This document shows positions 31,000-37,356 of a stretch of DNA of 64,000 nt, piece after piece. Position 1 is the first letter of the stretch. Every line of letters starts with the position of its first letter. Under the pieces are notes generated by a model. It saw nothing but the letters and a program-made list of their open reading frames with translations, was not told where the DNA came from and ran no database searches. This stretch comes from RUG100 sp050953405 (lineage in GTDB: Bacteria; Bacillota; Clostridia; Peptostreptococcales; Anaerovoracaceae). The DNA lies in contig JBMNMP010000003.1 of NCBI GenBank assembly GCA_050953405.1, positions 62,001 to 126,000 of the forward strand. Reading direction: 5' to 3'. The position numbers and the translations under genes are program-made.

Positions 31000-31702
31000 G
31001 GATGGCACCCCCGATAAAATGACGTCCCACTTTACTCTTCATATAATCCCCGGTGGTACCGAAGAAGAGCTGTGAATGGTGCAGATGCAGGATGTGCTTT
31101 GCATAGTGTACCGCAGCCTGGATGTCATGGGAGACCATGATAATGGTGATCCCCAGATCCTCGTTGATGCGGCAGATCAGCCCGTAGAGGTCCCGGGTAA
31201 CCATGGGATCGAGGCCGGCAGCGGGTTCGTCCAGCAGAATTACTTTCCTGGCGGCACATAAGGCCCTCGCCAGGAGCACTCTCTGCTGCTGCCCGCCGGA
31301 TAGCTCGCGGTAACAGCGCTCTCTCAGATTTTCAATGCCCAGTTTGTGCATATTTTCATCTGCGAGCCGTTTCTCCTTTCTGGTGTAAAACGGCCGCAGT
31401 CCCAATCGATTCAGGCATCCTGAAAGGACGACCTCGGAGACGCCGGCCGGAAAATCCTTTTGTACAGCAGTCTGCTGCGGCAGATAGCCGATTTCGCTGG
31501 CCAGGAGACCATTCTCCATGATGATCGAACCTGAAGACGGCTTTTTCAAGCGCAGCAGCCCCCTTATCAATGTGCTCTTTCCGGCACCGTTTTCACCGAC
31601 TATGCAGATATAATCGTTTTCGGCGACCGAAAAATCAACATCCTTCACCGCGGGTACACCGTCATATACAAATGAAATATTTTTGCAAGTAATAAGATTC
31701 AT
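30992..31702 (-). CDS. znuC: zinc-type metal ABC transporter ATP-binding protein
   Basis: A 236-residue ABC ATPase. Walker A GENGAGKST near residue 37, signature LSGGQQQRVLLARAL near residue 134, Walker B VILLDEP right after, and the H-loop MVSHD. It powers the permease encoded next. A 67-nt gap with a strong hairpin separates it from znuA, in contrast with the overlaps further down. Confidence 0.9.
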   Translation of the reverse strand: MNLITCKNISFVYDGVPAVKDVDFSVAENDYICIVGENGAGKSTLIRGLLRLKKPSSGSIIMENGLLASEIGYLPQQTAVQKDFPAGVSEVVLSGCLNRLGLRPFYTRKEKRLADENMHKLGIENLRERCYRELSGGQQQRVLLARALCAARKVILLDEPAAGLDPMVTRDLYGLICRINEDLGITIIMVSHDIQAAVHYAKHILHLHHSQLFFGTTGDYMKSKVGRHFIGGAIHA

Positions 31703-31729
31703 TTTGTTCTGTTACCTCCTTTTCAAAGC

Positions 31730-31761
31730 GCAGCACCGGTGCCTTTATGCGCCGGTGCTGC
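31730..31761 (-). other. strong hairpin between znuA and znuC
   Basis: GCAGCACCGGTGC (31730-31742) and GCGCCGGTGCTGC (31749-31761) form a 13-bp stem with one mismatch (a G-T wobble on one strand), loop of 6 nt. On the minus strand it is followed by GCTTTG, so termination would be partial at best. It could protect the znuA mRNA 3' end and raise binding-protein levels over the permease and ATPase. Confidence 0.6.
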
Positions 31762-31769
31762 TGTGTGCC

Positions 31770-32753
31770 TCAGTTCAGGGCCTGGCGCAGACTGTCTGCG
31801 TTTTTCTTCATCATCGAAAGATATGTGGCCCCGTCTTTCATTTGTTTTGCGGTCACGTTGTGGCAGGAATATAATGTCATCTTTTTCGCTCCGGTAGCTT
31901 CACAGATAGAATCTGCGATCCTGCCATTTGAAAGTTCAATCGTGAACACCACCGGGAGGTGCTCCTTCTTCACCTTGTCCGTCAGGAAAGCTACAGTCGC
32001 CGCGCTGGCTTCGGTGTCCGAGGAGCAGCCGGTGAAAGCAGCGTAATATTTGAGGCCGTATTCGTCGGCAAAATACCTGAACGGAAAGCGGTCGCCGAAG
32101 AGAATAGTCCTGCGCTTTGCGTCAGCGACAATATTGCGGAAAGAGGTATCCAGCTTTTGAAGCTGCTCTTTGTAAGCGGCGCTGTTTTCTTTATAAGCAG
32201 CGGCGTTTTTCTCATCTTTGCGGCACAATATATCCGTGATCTTGTCCATGATCCTGATGGCGTTTTTCGGCGAAGTCCACACGTGTTCATCTTTTTCTGC
32301 CTCCTGCTCCTCTGAATGCCCCGAGTCATCCTTTTCTTCCTGTTCGGGTTCCATGCCCTCCACGAGTTCTTCGTCCACAGTGGGCACGCAGTCTACGAGG
32401 CGCAGGGTCTCCGGCTTTTTATCCCCCATGGATTTGAGGATGTCGTCCACCCATACGTCATTTTCGCCTCCGTTGTAGATGAACAGGTCACAGTTCTGGA
32501 TGCGCTTGATGTCCCGGGGTGTCGGTTCGTAGGAATGGCTTTCAGCTCCCGGCTTGAGCAGCATGGTGACCTCTGCCTGGTCACCGGCGATCTGGCGCGT
32601 GAAGTCATACTGCGGGAATATAGTGGTCAACACTGATATTTTTCTGTTATCAGCTTTATCTGTGGTTTTTGCGGTTTTGTCTGCGCGGCCGCAGGCCGAC
32701 AGGCAGGCAATAGTTAATATCGTTATTAAAACGATCGATATGATTTTTTTCAT
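31770..32753 (-). CDS. znuA: zinc ABC transporter substrate-binding lipoprotein
   Basis: A 327-residue cluster A-I binding protein. It has a lipoprotein signal (LSAC), a TTIFPQYDFTRQIAG strand, ESHSYEPTPRDI with the first metal-binding His, an acidic/His loop (about EQEEKDDSGHSEEQEAEKDEH) and the following VWTSPKNA. The third ligand region reads LFGDRFPFRYFADEYGL, with Asp where many ZnuA proteins have His. I start at 32753 because GGAGGATC is 7 nt upstream; longer in-frame reading upstream lacks a signal peptide start. It captures extracellular zinc for the ZnuBC pump. Confidence 0.88.
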   Translation of the reverse strand: MKKIISIVLITILTIACLSACGRADKTAKTTDKADNRKISVLTTIFPQYDFTRQIAGDQAEVTMLLKPGAESHSYEPTPRDIKRIQNCDLFIYNGGENDVWVDDILKSMGDKKPETLRLVDCVPTVDEELVEGMEPEQEEKDDSGHSEEQEAEKDEHVWTSPKNAIRIMDKITDILCRKDEKNAAAYKENSAAYKEQLQKLDTSFRNIVADAKRRTILFGDRFPFRYFADEYGLKYYAAFTGCSSDTEASAATVAFLTDKVKKEHLPVVFTIELSNGRIADSICEATGAKKMTLYSCHNVTAKQMKDGATYLSMMKKNADSLRQALN

Positions 32754-32866
32754 AGAAAATGATCCTCCATAAATCTGTTTGTCCTGAAAAACGGGCACAA
32801 TAATATAAGGGATGACTTTGATGCTGCTGAACAGGCACAGCCGTCCCCTGGTAATCAGGATCATTT

Positions 32867-33166
32867 TTAATTATTCATTCTTACTTTCTGACTGATGAGA
32901 GAAACTGCGGGCACCAGCAGGAAGAGACAGCAGGGCGCCATCAGAAGTGAAAAGTGTACTGTGGATGCCGGGGTGCTCCCCGGGTCTCCGCTGCCTATCT
33001 GATTCAACGCCTGTTCCGCCTGATGGATGAGAGCGCAGATGGGGCAGCCCTCGCCCGGGCAGTCGTGATGAGTTTCTTCAACTATGAAAAGAAGTGAAAA
33101 GAAGATAACAAAAACAAAGGCTGCACTGATAAATCCAGCTAGGATCCTTTGCTTCTTCGTATACAT
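32867..33166 (-). CDS. small membrane protein of the zinc operon, function unknown
   Basis: A 99-residue protein with two membrane helices (about residues 8-28 and 73-92). Between them lies an extracytoplasmic loop that begins HHDCPGEGCPIC (His33, His34, Cys36, Cys41, Cys44), then a short amphipathic helix. The His/Cys cluster suggests metal binding, but this is inference. I do not recognise a named family. GGGAGGGG precedes ATG 33166; longer in-frame reading to 33229 would overlap zur and lacks a site. Placed between zur and znuA, it is almost certainly part of the zinc regulon. Confidence 0.7.
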   Translation of the reverse strand: MYTKKQRILAGFISAAFVFVIFFSLLFIVEETHHDCPGEGCPICALIHQAEQALNQIGSGDPGSTPASTVHFSLLMAPCCLFLLVPAVSLISQKVRMNN

Positions 33167-33191
33167 ACTTTCCCCTCCCCCGGAAGAATCT

Positions 33192-33617
33192 TCAGCGGTC
33201 ACTGCTGCGGCACTCGCTGCAGGTCCCATAGAACACCGTTCGCAGGGCGTTCAGTTCAAAACCGTGATCTTCCGTCATATGCTGCTCCAGACGAGTGATC
33301 CGGTCACATTGAATGTGGAACAGCCGGCCGCATTTTTCGCATTTGCAATGGTAATAATTCGACAGCCGGGAGTCGTCCTCCTCAGCGATGTATTGAAAGC
33401 AGGCGCTGCTGATGCCTTCGATCGTATATTTAGCGACCAGCCCCTGCTGTACCAGCCTTTCAAGATGACGATATATAGTCGTCATCCCGATTTCGATCCC
33501 TTCTTTTTTGAAATGATCGTAAATATCGTTGACGGTCACGTGGCGACCGGGAACTGATCTCAGAAAATCGACCACTTCGGTCATCTGCTTTGTCCGGTAG
33601 TGAGTCTTGCGTGCCAC
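33192..33617 (-). CDS. zur: Fur-family zinc uptake regulator (Zur-like), GTG start
   Basis: A 141-residue Fur-family repressor. The winged helix is at residues 1-80 (VTVNDIYDHFKKEGIEIGMTTIYRHLERLVQQGLV), the metal/dimer domain follows with HCKCEKCGRLFHIQC and a final CSEC; the two CxxC pairs bind structural zinc. The neighbouring znu genes argue for Zur rather than Fur or PerR. GTG at 33617 is 7 nt after GGAGG. It is the first gene of the operon, downstream of two Fur-family boxes, so autoregulation is expected. Confidence 0.88.
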   Translation of the reverse strand: MARKTHYRTKQMTEVVDFLRSVPGRHVTVNDIYDHFKKEGIEIGMTTIYRHLERLVQQGLVAKYTIEGISSACFQYIAEEDDSRLSNYYHCKCEKCGRLFHIQCDRITRLEQHMTEDHGFELNALRTVFYGTCSECRSSDR

Positions 33618-33638
33618 AGGGCAGCCTCCTTTCCAATT

Positions 33639-33653
33639 TGAAAATCTTTTTCA
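33639..33653 (-). promoter_or_regulatory. Fur/Zur box 1
   Basis: TGAAAA-TCT-TTTTCA is a perfect 6-3-6 palindrome. It lies at the predicted transcription start of the zur operon, just downstream of the -10. Confidence 0.75.
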
Positions 33654-33657
33654 GTTT

Positions 33658-33686
33658 ATCATACAGCGGGCCCCTTGTCGAGACAA
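33658..33686 (-). promoter_or_regulatory. promoter of the zur-znu operon
   Basis: On the minus strand TTGTCT (33686-33681), 17-nt spacer, TATGAT (33663-33658). It sits between the two Fur-family boxes. Confidence 0.7.
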
Positions 33687-33688
33687 TA

Positions 33689-33703
33689 TGAAAACGATTT
33701 TCA
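33689..33703 (-). promoter_or_regulatory. Fur/Zur box 2
   Basis: TGAAAA-CGA-TTTTCA, a perfect 6-3-6 palindrome abutting the upstream side of the -35. Its start is exactly 50 bp from that of box 1. Confidence 0.75.
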
Positions 33704-33757
33704 GAACTTGTTCAATAGTTCAACTCAACTTTCTATACATAACATTACTCGACCAAC

Positions 33758-33803
33758 ATCAAGCAAAAGACAGCGCGTATGCGTCACTGTTGTTTGATTT
33801 TTT
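33758..33803 (+). terminator. intrinsic terminator of an unassigned plus-strand transcript
   Basis: ATCAAGCAA (33758-33766) pairs with TTGTTTGAT (33790-33798), with inner CAG/CTG and CGC/GCG pairs, followed by TTTTTATT. Only about 55 nt separate it from Fur box 2, so any transcript ending here is a very small RNA. Confidence 0.5.
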
Positions 33804-33888
33804 ATTCTCTAACCGGGCTTTTTTGAAAAATGTGTTGGCAATGCGAGTACAATGTGCCCTTATATAATCAAGGAAGGAGGTGAAAAGC

Positions 33889-34000
33889 ATGAGCAATAAA
33901 AAAAGATAAGGCCAATAACGGAAATACCATCATCGGCCTTATCACTTCAATCATTAATCTTATTGTAGCACTTCTGGTCTTAAAGTCAACAATGAGATAG
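33889..34000 (+). CDS. candidate type I toxin: small hydrophobic peptide, frame interrupted at an A7 run
   Basis: A strong AAGGAGGTG site precedes ATG 33889. As written the frame reads MSNKKR and stops at 33907-33909. If one A of the A7 run (33898-33904) is skipped, the product is 36 residues: MSNKK, then DKANNGNT, then a single membrane span IIGLITSIINLIVALLVLK and a basic end. That resembles small hydrophobic type I toxins and holin-like peptides. The same A7 run and adjacent GATAAGGCC...GGCCTTATC repeat form a perfect intrinsic terminator on the minus strand, where a promoter is also present. Whether the frame break is real, a +1 or slippage signal, or a sequencing error cannot be told here. 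Confidence 0.5.
33898..33955 (-). ncRNA. candidate antisense RNA (type I antitoxin)
   Basis: About 58 nt, predicted from a minus-strand promoter and a terminator. The end is a 9-bp perfect stem (33943-33935 with 33913-33905) followed by seven T. It would be fully complementary to the first half of the toxin reading frame, right after its start codon. Size and layout recall type I antitoxin RNAs such as RNAII of par. Confidence 0.5.
33905..33943 (-). terminator. terminator of the candidate antisense RNA
   Basis: GATAAGGCC (33905-33913) and GGCCTTATC (33935-33943), 21-nt loop. On the minus strand the stem is followed by T7 (complement of 33904-33898). Confidence 0.7.
33962..33989 (-). promoter_or_regulatory. 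promoter of the candidate antisense RNA
   Basis: On the minus strand TTGACT (33989-33984), 16-nt spacer and TGC-TACAAT (-10 at 33967-33962, extended by TG). Confidence 0.6.
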
Positions 34001-34005
34001 GGAAA

Positions 34006-34023
34006 GAGGGGGACAATCCCCTC
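34006..34023 (+). other. GC-rich hairpin after the toxin frame
   Basis: GAGGGG (34006-34011) and CCCCTC (34018-34023), loop GACAAT. Located 6 nt after the toxin-frame stop. No T-run; may shield the 3' end or the next start. Confidence 0.45.
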
Positions 34024-34048
34024 CTCCTGCCTTGCTCATGCAGAACAA

Positions 34049-34135
34049 ATGAAAATTACATTACTGACTATAGCTATTGCGCTAAGTATCGTATCAATTT
34101 GTTTATCGTTGTATTCCCTTATACGTAGGAGGTAG
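34049..34135 (+). CDS. 28-residue hydrophobic peptide coupled to the RHH gene
   Basis: ATG 34049 opens a frame for MKITLLTIAIALSIVSIC, then LSLYSLIRRR: one membrane helix with a basic end. There is no clear ribosome binding site, but its stop codon lies inside the AGGAGGTAG site of the next gene, so it may act as a leader or coupling peptide. It also has the look of a tiny membrane toxin. Reality as a gene is uncertain. Confidence 0.4.
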   Translation: MKITLLTIAIALSIVSICLSLYSLIRRR

Positions 34136-34138
34136 AAA

Positions 34139-34285
34139 ATGGCTAAGACAGAATACTTGCATATCAGGATCAGCGCTGATCAGAAAGCAGCCGCGGAGAA
34201 AGCTGCAGAGCTGGAAGACAGAACTTTATCAGGGTACATTAATGCGCTGATATCAAAGGACCTGAAGGAAAAAGGACTTAAATAA
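34139..34285 (+). CDS. 48-residue ribbon-helix-helix (CopG/Arc-like) DNA-binding protein
   Basis: The sequence YLHIRISADQKAAAEKAAELE followed by RTLSGYINALISKDLKEKG fits the MetJ/Arc fold: a short beta strand, helix A, a turn, then helix B. Such proteins are antitoxins, plasmid copy or transfer regulators. AGGAGGT lies 6 nt before the ATG and overlaps the end of the upstream peptide. No toxin of type II is encoded next to it; a terminator follows after 15 nt. It is probably a remnant or minimal accessory module. Confidence 0.7.
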   Translation: MAKTEYLHIRISADQKAAAEKAAELEDRTLSGYINALISKDLKEKGLK

Positions 34286-34300
34286 AACATAGCGAATGGA

Positions 34301-34330
34301 AAGGCCTGCCAAATGCGGCGGGTCTTTTCT
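34301..34330 (+). terminator. terminator after the RHH gene
   Basis: AAGGCCTGCC (34301-34310) pairs with GGCGGGTCTT (34317-34326) with two wobbles, loop AAATGC, then TTCT. Confidence 0.65.
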
Positions 34331-34440
34331 ACTTATTGTGTTTATTTGCAGTTGCATTTGTGGATTTTTTGCGGTTGCAAAATTGGCATTAAGATTGGCA
34401 CTTTTTCGGTGCCGTACGGGACACATTGAAACGAATCAAT
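34331..34440. other. gene-free stretch with direct repeats, next to the tRNA-Leu 3' side
   Basis: No coding sequence is supported. It contains ATTGGCA twice, 5 nt apart (34381-34399 area), a GGCAC/GTGCC hairpin, and TTGCAGTTGCA/GCGGTTGCAAAA repeats. It could be a worn recombination site, which I cannot show. Confidence 0.35.
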
Positions 34441-34488
34441 AAATTAAAAACCGTTGAATTTCAACCTTTATGGCTGTTTTCAACGGTT
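34441..34488 (-). terminator. tRNA-Leu terminator
   Basis: AACCGTTGAA (34449-34458) and TTCAACGGTT (34479-34488) are perfect complements. On the minus strand the stem is followed by TTTTTAATTT. Confidence 0.85.
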
Positions 34489-34502
34489 ATAGCGTCTCTG
34501 GG

Positions 34503-34585
34503 TGGTGCGCCCGGGGGGATTCGAACCCCCACGCCTGAGCACTAGTACCTAAAACTAGCGTGTCTGCCAGTTCCACCACGGGCGC
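34503..34585 (-). tRNA. tRNA-Leu (anticodon TAG)
   Basis: On the minus strand GCGCCCG (34585-34579) pairs with CGGGCGC (34513-34507), then discriminator A and encoded CCA. Anticodon loop TTTTAGG gives TAG, with the long variable arm of class II tRNAs. Confidence 0.96.
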
Positions 34586-34614
34586 GGGCAGCGCTGAAAC
34601 AGCGCTTACTTGGT

Positions 34615-34643
34615 ATAATATCCAAGTTACAAAATCATGTCAA
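34615..34643 (-). promoter_or_regulatory. tRNA-Leu promoter
   Basis: Minus strand TTGACA (34643-34638), 17-nt spacer, TATTAT (34620-34615), right after the proA stop. Confidence 0.85.
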
Positions 34644-34646
34644 GGC

Positions 34647-35873
34647 TTAGAGGTCCTTAAATTTAAACGTCTTCTTGCCGCTGGCGTAATCACCCACGAT
34701 GTGGCCGTCTCCCTGCAGTCGGTACTTGTAAGTCACCAGTCCCTCGAGGCCTACCGGTCCGCGTGCGTGCAGCTTGCCGGTGCTGATGCCGACCTCGGCG
34801 CCGAACCCGTAGCGGTAGCCGTCTGCGAATCTGGTGGAGCAGTTGCAGTACACGCCGGCCGAGTCTACAAAGTCCATGAACTTTTTGGCGGCTGCTTCGT
34901 CTTCAGTGATGATGCAGTCGGTGTGGTGTGAGCCGTACTTGTTGATGTGGGCAATGGCTTCTTCTATGTTGGCGACACGTTTTACAGTCATGATGTAATC
35001 GAGGAATTCACGATACTCGTCTTCGCGCACCTCGATGTCGACCGGACTGGCTTCGAGTACTTTCTTTACCAGATCATCGGCAACATCCTTGTGGATGAGC
35101 AGTGTCTCCATGGCGTTGCAGGCGGCGACGTACTGTGTCTTCGAGTCTACGATGATGGGCACGGCCTTTTCAAGATCGGCGGCTTTGTCGACATACACGT
35201 GGCAGATACCGTCCGCGTGACCCATAACAGGTATCCTGGAGTTGGCCATGATGTACTGCACGAACTGATTGCTGCCGCGCGGTATGATCAAGTCGATGGA
35301 CTCATCGCATTTCAGCAGTTCGTCAATGGCCGCTCTGTCTTCCACCAGGAAGGCGAAGTGCTGCGGCAGTCCGGCTGCCGTTCCCGCTTTGTAGATGACG
35401 TCGAAGAGGGCTTTGTTGGTCTTCTTCGCTTCGCTGCCCCCTTTGAGGATGGCGCAGTTCCCGCTCTTGATGCAGAGGGAGGAGATCTGTACCAGCGCGT
35501 CGGGGCGCGATTCAAAGATGACGCCGATGACGCCGATGGGACAGGTCGTCTTTCTGAGGATCAGGCCTTCATCAAGCTGTCTGGTAAGCAGTGTCTTGAA
35601 CAGCGGATCGGGCAGTCCGATGAGGTCCCTGATGCCCTGTATGCAGTCGTCCAGCTTGTGCTGGTCGAATTTGAGGCGCCCGATGATGGGAGCCGGCAGT
35701 CCGTCGGCTTCGGCGGCCGCCATATCTTCGGCGTTAGCGGCGAAAATATCGTCTTTAGCAGACTCAAGGGCCCTGGCGATGTCCGCGAGAGCTCCGTTTC
35801 TCGTCTCTTCGGGCAGCGTAGCCAGCTTGAAGCTGTCTGTTTTAGTCAATGCAGCTATTTCTCTGTAATCCAT
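34647..35873 (-). CDS. proA: glutamate-5-semialdehyde (gamma-glutamyl phosphate) reductase
   Basis: A 408-residue aldehyde-dehydrogenase-fold enzyme, second step of proline synthesis. Recognizable parts are PIGVIGVIFESRPDALVQISSLCIKSGN (NADPH side, about residues 114-141), LIIPRGSNQFVQ, the catalytic-Cys segment TQYVAACNAMETLLIH, and RGPVGLEGLVTYKY at the end. It lies on the opposite strand from proB and proC, 1.5 kb away, instead of in one proBA operon. It overlaps the upstream nuclease gene by 19 nt, with AAAGGAT before its ATG. Confidence 0.96.
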   Translation of the reverse strand: MDYREIAALTKTDSFKLATLPEETRNGALADIARALESAKDDIFAANAEDMAAAEADGLPAPIIGRLKFDQHKLDDCIQGIRDLIGLPDPLFKTLLTRQLDEGLILRKTTCPIGVIGVIFESRPDALVQISSLCIKSGNCAILKGGSEAKKTNKALFDVIYKAGTAAGLPQHFAFLVEDRAAIDELLKCDESIDLIIPRGSNQFVQYIMANSRIPVMGHADGICHVYVDKAADLEKAVPIIVDSKTQYVAACNAMETLLIHKDVADDLVKKVLEASPVDIEVREDEYREFLDYIMTVKRVANIEEAIAHINKYGSHHTDCIITEDEAAAKKFMDFVDSAGVYCNCSTRFADGYRYGFGAEVGISTGKLHARGPVGLEGLVTYKYRLQGDGHIVGDYASGKKTFKFKDL

Positions 35874-36841
35874 GATTCTTGTATCCTTTCTATCAGGGCT
35901 CGTGCAAATAGATTGACGGCTCTGTTGTTAACTTTTCCCTGATCTTTCAGCATCAGCAGACTGCCCACCAGCGAAGGGTCTTCCGGCCATTGGATCCCGC
36001 TAGGGGACAGGTCGGCAAAGACAACGCCGTCGCGCTCGTTGAGCGCTGCCCGGATATCGAAGCCGGCATCCGCGCTGCTGAAGTTGTATTCCAGTCCTTC
36101 CCTGCCGTAGAAAACATAGTCTACGGGCTCGCCGGTCTGCACACCCGAGATGGATATGGCATCATCTCTGAGGATCAGATCAGTGATGATGGTATCGCGG
36201 CAGGGAAAGCCGAAGTCGGTCATCGCGGCATGAAAATCGGTCTTCACGATGACGGCCATCAGCCTCGCCAGCTGCAGTATATCGTCGCGGTTGTGAAGGC
36301 AGATGATTTCGCGGATCTCTTCATCGCGGGTATCCAGCCATTGATAATAGAGGCGGACCGATTCTTTGCCGTCGATCTCGTCGCTGCGTTCGCTCCACAA
36401 GCCGAGGAAATCCTCCAGCGTCTTCTGCTTCAGATTAGGTGTGAAATTTCCGATGTCCGAGTGGTATCTCACCAGGCGGTACAGATCCAGCTGATATGGC
36501 AGATCCACGTGATCCATTCCGTTTATTTCCATCCGTTTTTCAAGGAAGGGCACATCGAAGCGGCAGCCGTTGTAGGTCACGATGACATCTAATGATGTCA
36601 GGTCTGAAAGCAGTGCCGCGATGACAGCGGGTTCTTCTTCCGGGTCCTCGGCAAAATACTGCCTGGCGATGTACTTGCCGTCATCCGGAAATACCAGTCC
36701 GGCCAGTACCATGCTGCAGCGCCGGGGTGAAAGTCCGGTAGATTCGATATCGAAATATCCGACCCGCAGTCCTCTGAAATACTCATCGAAAACAGATGAG
36801 GAATATATGTCGCAATCAGCTTGATAGTTTGAGATTTTCAT
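35855..36841 (-). CDS. YprB-like ribonuclease H-fold exonuclease
   Basis: A 328-residue protein with the DEDD exonuclease layout: YFDIESTGLSPRR near residue 29 (first Asp and Glu), VTYNGCRFDVPFLEKR near residue 108 and LHNRDDILQLARL near residue 200. This matches the YprB family of RNase H-like nucleases, whose substrate is not established. No clear ribosome binding site is seen before ATG 36841, so the start is less certain. Probably cotranscribed with proA through a 19-nt overlap. Confidence 0.78.
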   Translation of the reverse strand: MKISNYQADCDIYSSSVFDEYFRGLRVGYFDIESTGLSPRRCSMVLAGLVFPDDGKYIARQYFAEDPEEEPAVIAALLSDLTSLDVIVTYNGCRFDVPFLEKRMEINGMDHVDLPYQLDLYRLVRYHSDIGNFTPNLKQKTLEDFLGLWSERSDEIDGKESVRLYYQWLDTRDEEIREIICLHNRDDILQLARLMAVIVKTDFHAAMTDFGFPCRDTIITDLILRDDAISISGVQTGEPVDYVFYGREGLEYNFSSADAGFDIRAALNERDGVVFADLSPSGIQWPEDPSLVGSLLMLKDQGKVNNRAVNLFARALIERIQESWITEK

Positions 36842-36915
36842 AGTGCTATTTTACTAAAAAGCAGCAGTCCTGTAAAGGTATGCTATACTGTAGTAAAGTG
36901 CGGAATGGAGATATT

Positions 36916-37026
36916 ATGGGAAAAATATTGCAGATCATAAAAGAAATCGTGCTCGCGGTACTCTTCATAGACAGCGATCCGGCCGCCGGGGAGGACGATG
37001 ATGAACCGGAGGATCGATGTATCTAA
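36916..37026 (+). CDS. small hypothetical peptide, 36 residues
   Basis: ATG 36916 follows GGAG by 6 nt. The product has a hydrophobic first half (GKILQIIKEIVLAVLFI) and a very acidic second half (GEDDDEPEDRC). A TATACT -10 candidate lies at 36884-36889 without a good -35. A strong terminator follows at 37061. The arrangement suggests a real short transcript. No family recognised. Confidence 0.4.
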   Translation: MGKILQIIKEIVLAVLFIDSDPAAGEDDDEPEDRCI

Positions 37027-37060
37027 GCCGCTGGACGCAGCCGCCCGGAGCACCAAAAAA

Positions 37061-37090
37061 CAAAACAAGCTACGAAAGCAGCTTGTTTTG
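37061..37090 (+). terminator. 11-bp stem terminator, probably bidirectional
   Basis: CAAAACAAGCT (37061-37071) and AGCTTGTTTTG (37080-37090) are perfect complements around ACGAAAGC. The A-rich and T-rich bases at the stem foot allow termination from either side. Confidence 0.65.
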
Positions 37091-37347
37091 CTCAAAAGGG
37101 GTATTGGGATTAGAGATTAATGAGGTTATCAGGGGGGATAGCCTCATTTACAATATACTCTAAGGCTATTAAAAAAGCAAGTTATTCCTTGAAAAATTTT
37201 GAAATGTCGTAAGATATTTGTTGCCGGAGAAAGACCTCAAATTGACAGCAAAATGGTATGAATGATTTAGCACGCTGATTCGGCATACGAGTAAAGAAAG
37301 GGCCTGTTTTTGAAAAGGATTTTAATATTTATTTTAGAAGGGTGTAG

Positions 37348-37356
37348 TGATATAAT
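37348..37356 (+). promoter_or_regulatory. extended -10 promoter of proB
   Basis: TGA-TATAAT at 37348-37356 is an extended -10; the -35 position is only TTATTT. About 33 nt before proB. Confidence 0.55.

Noticed and set aside
34331..34440. 3' fragment of an integrase next to tRNA-Leu
   Set aside because: Translations of all frames gave no recognizable integrase end; only repeats remain as weak evidence.
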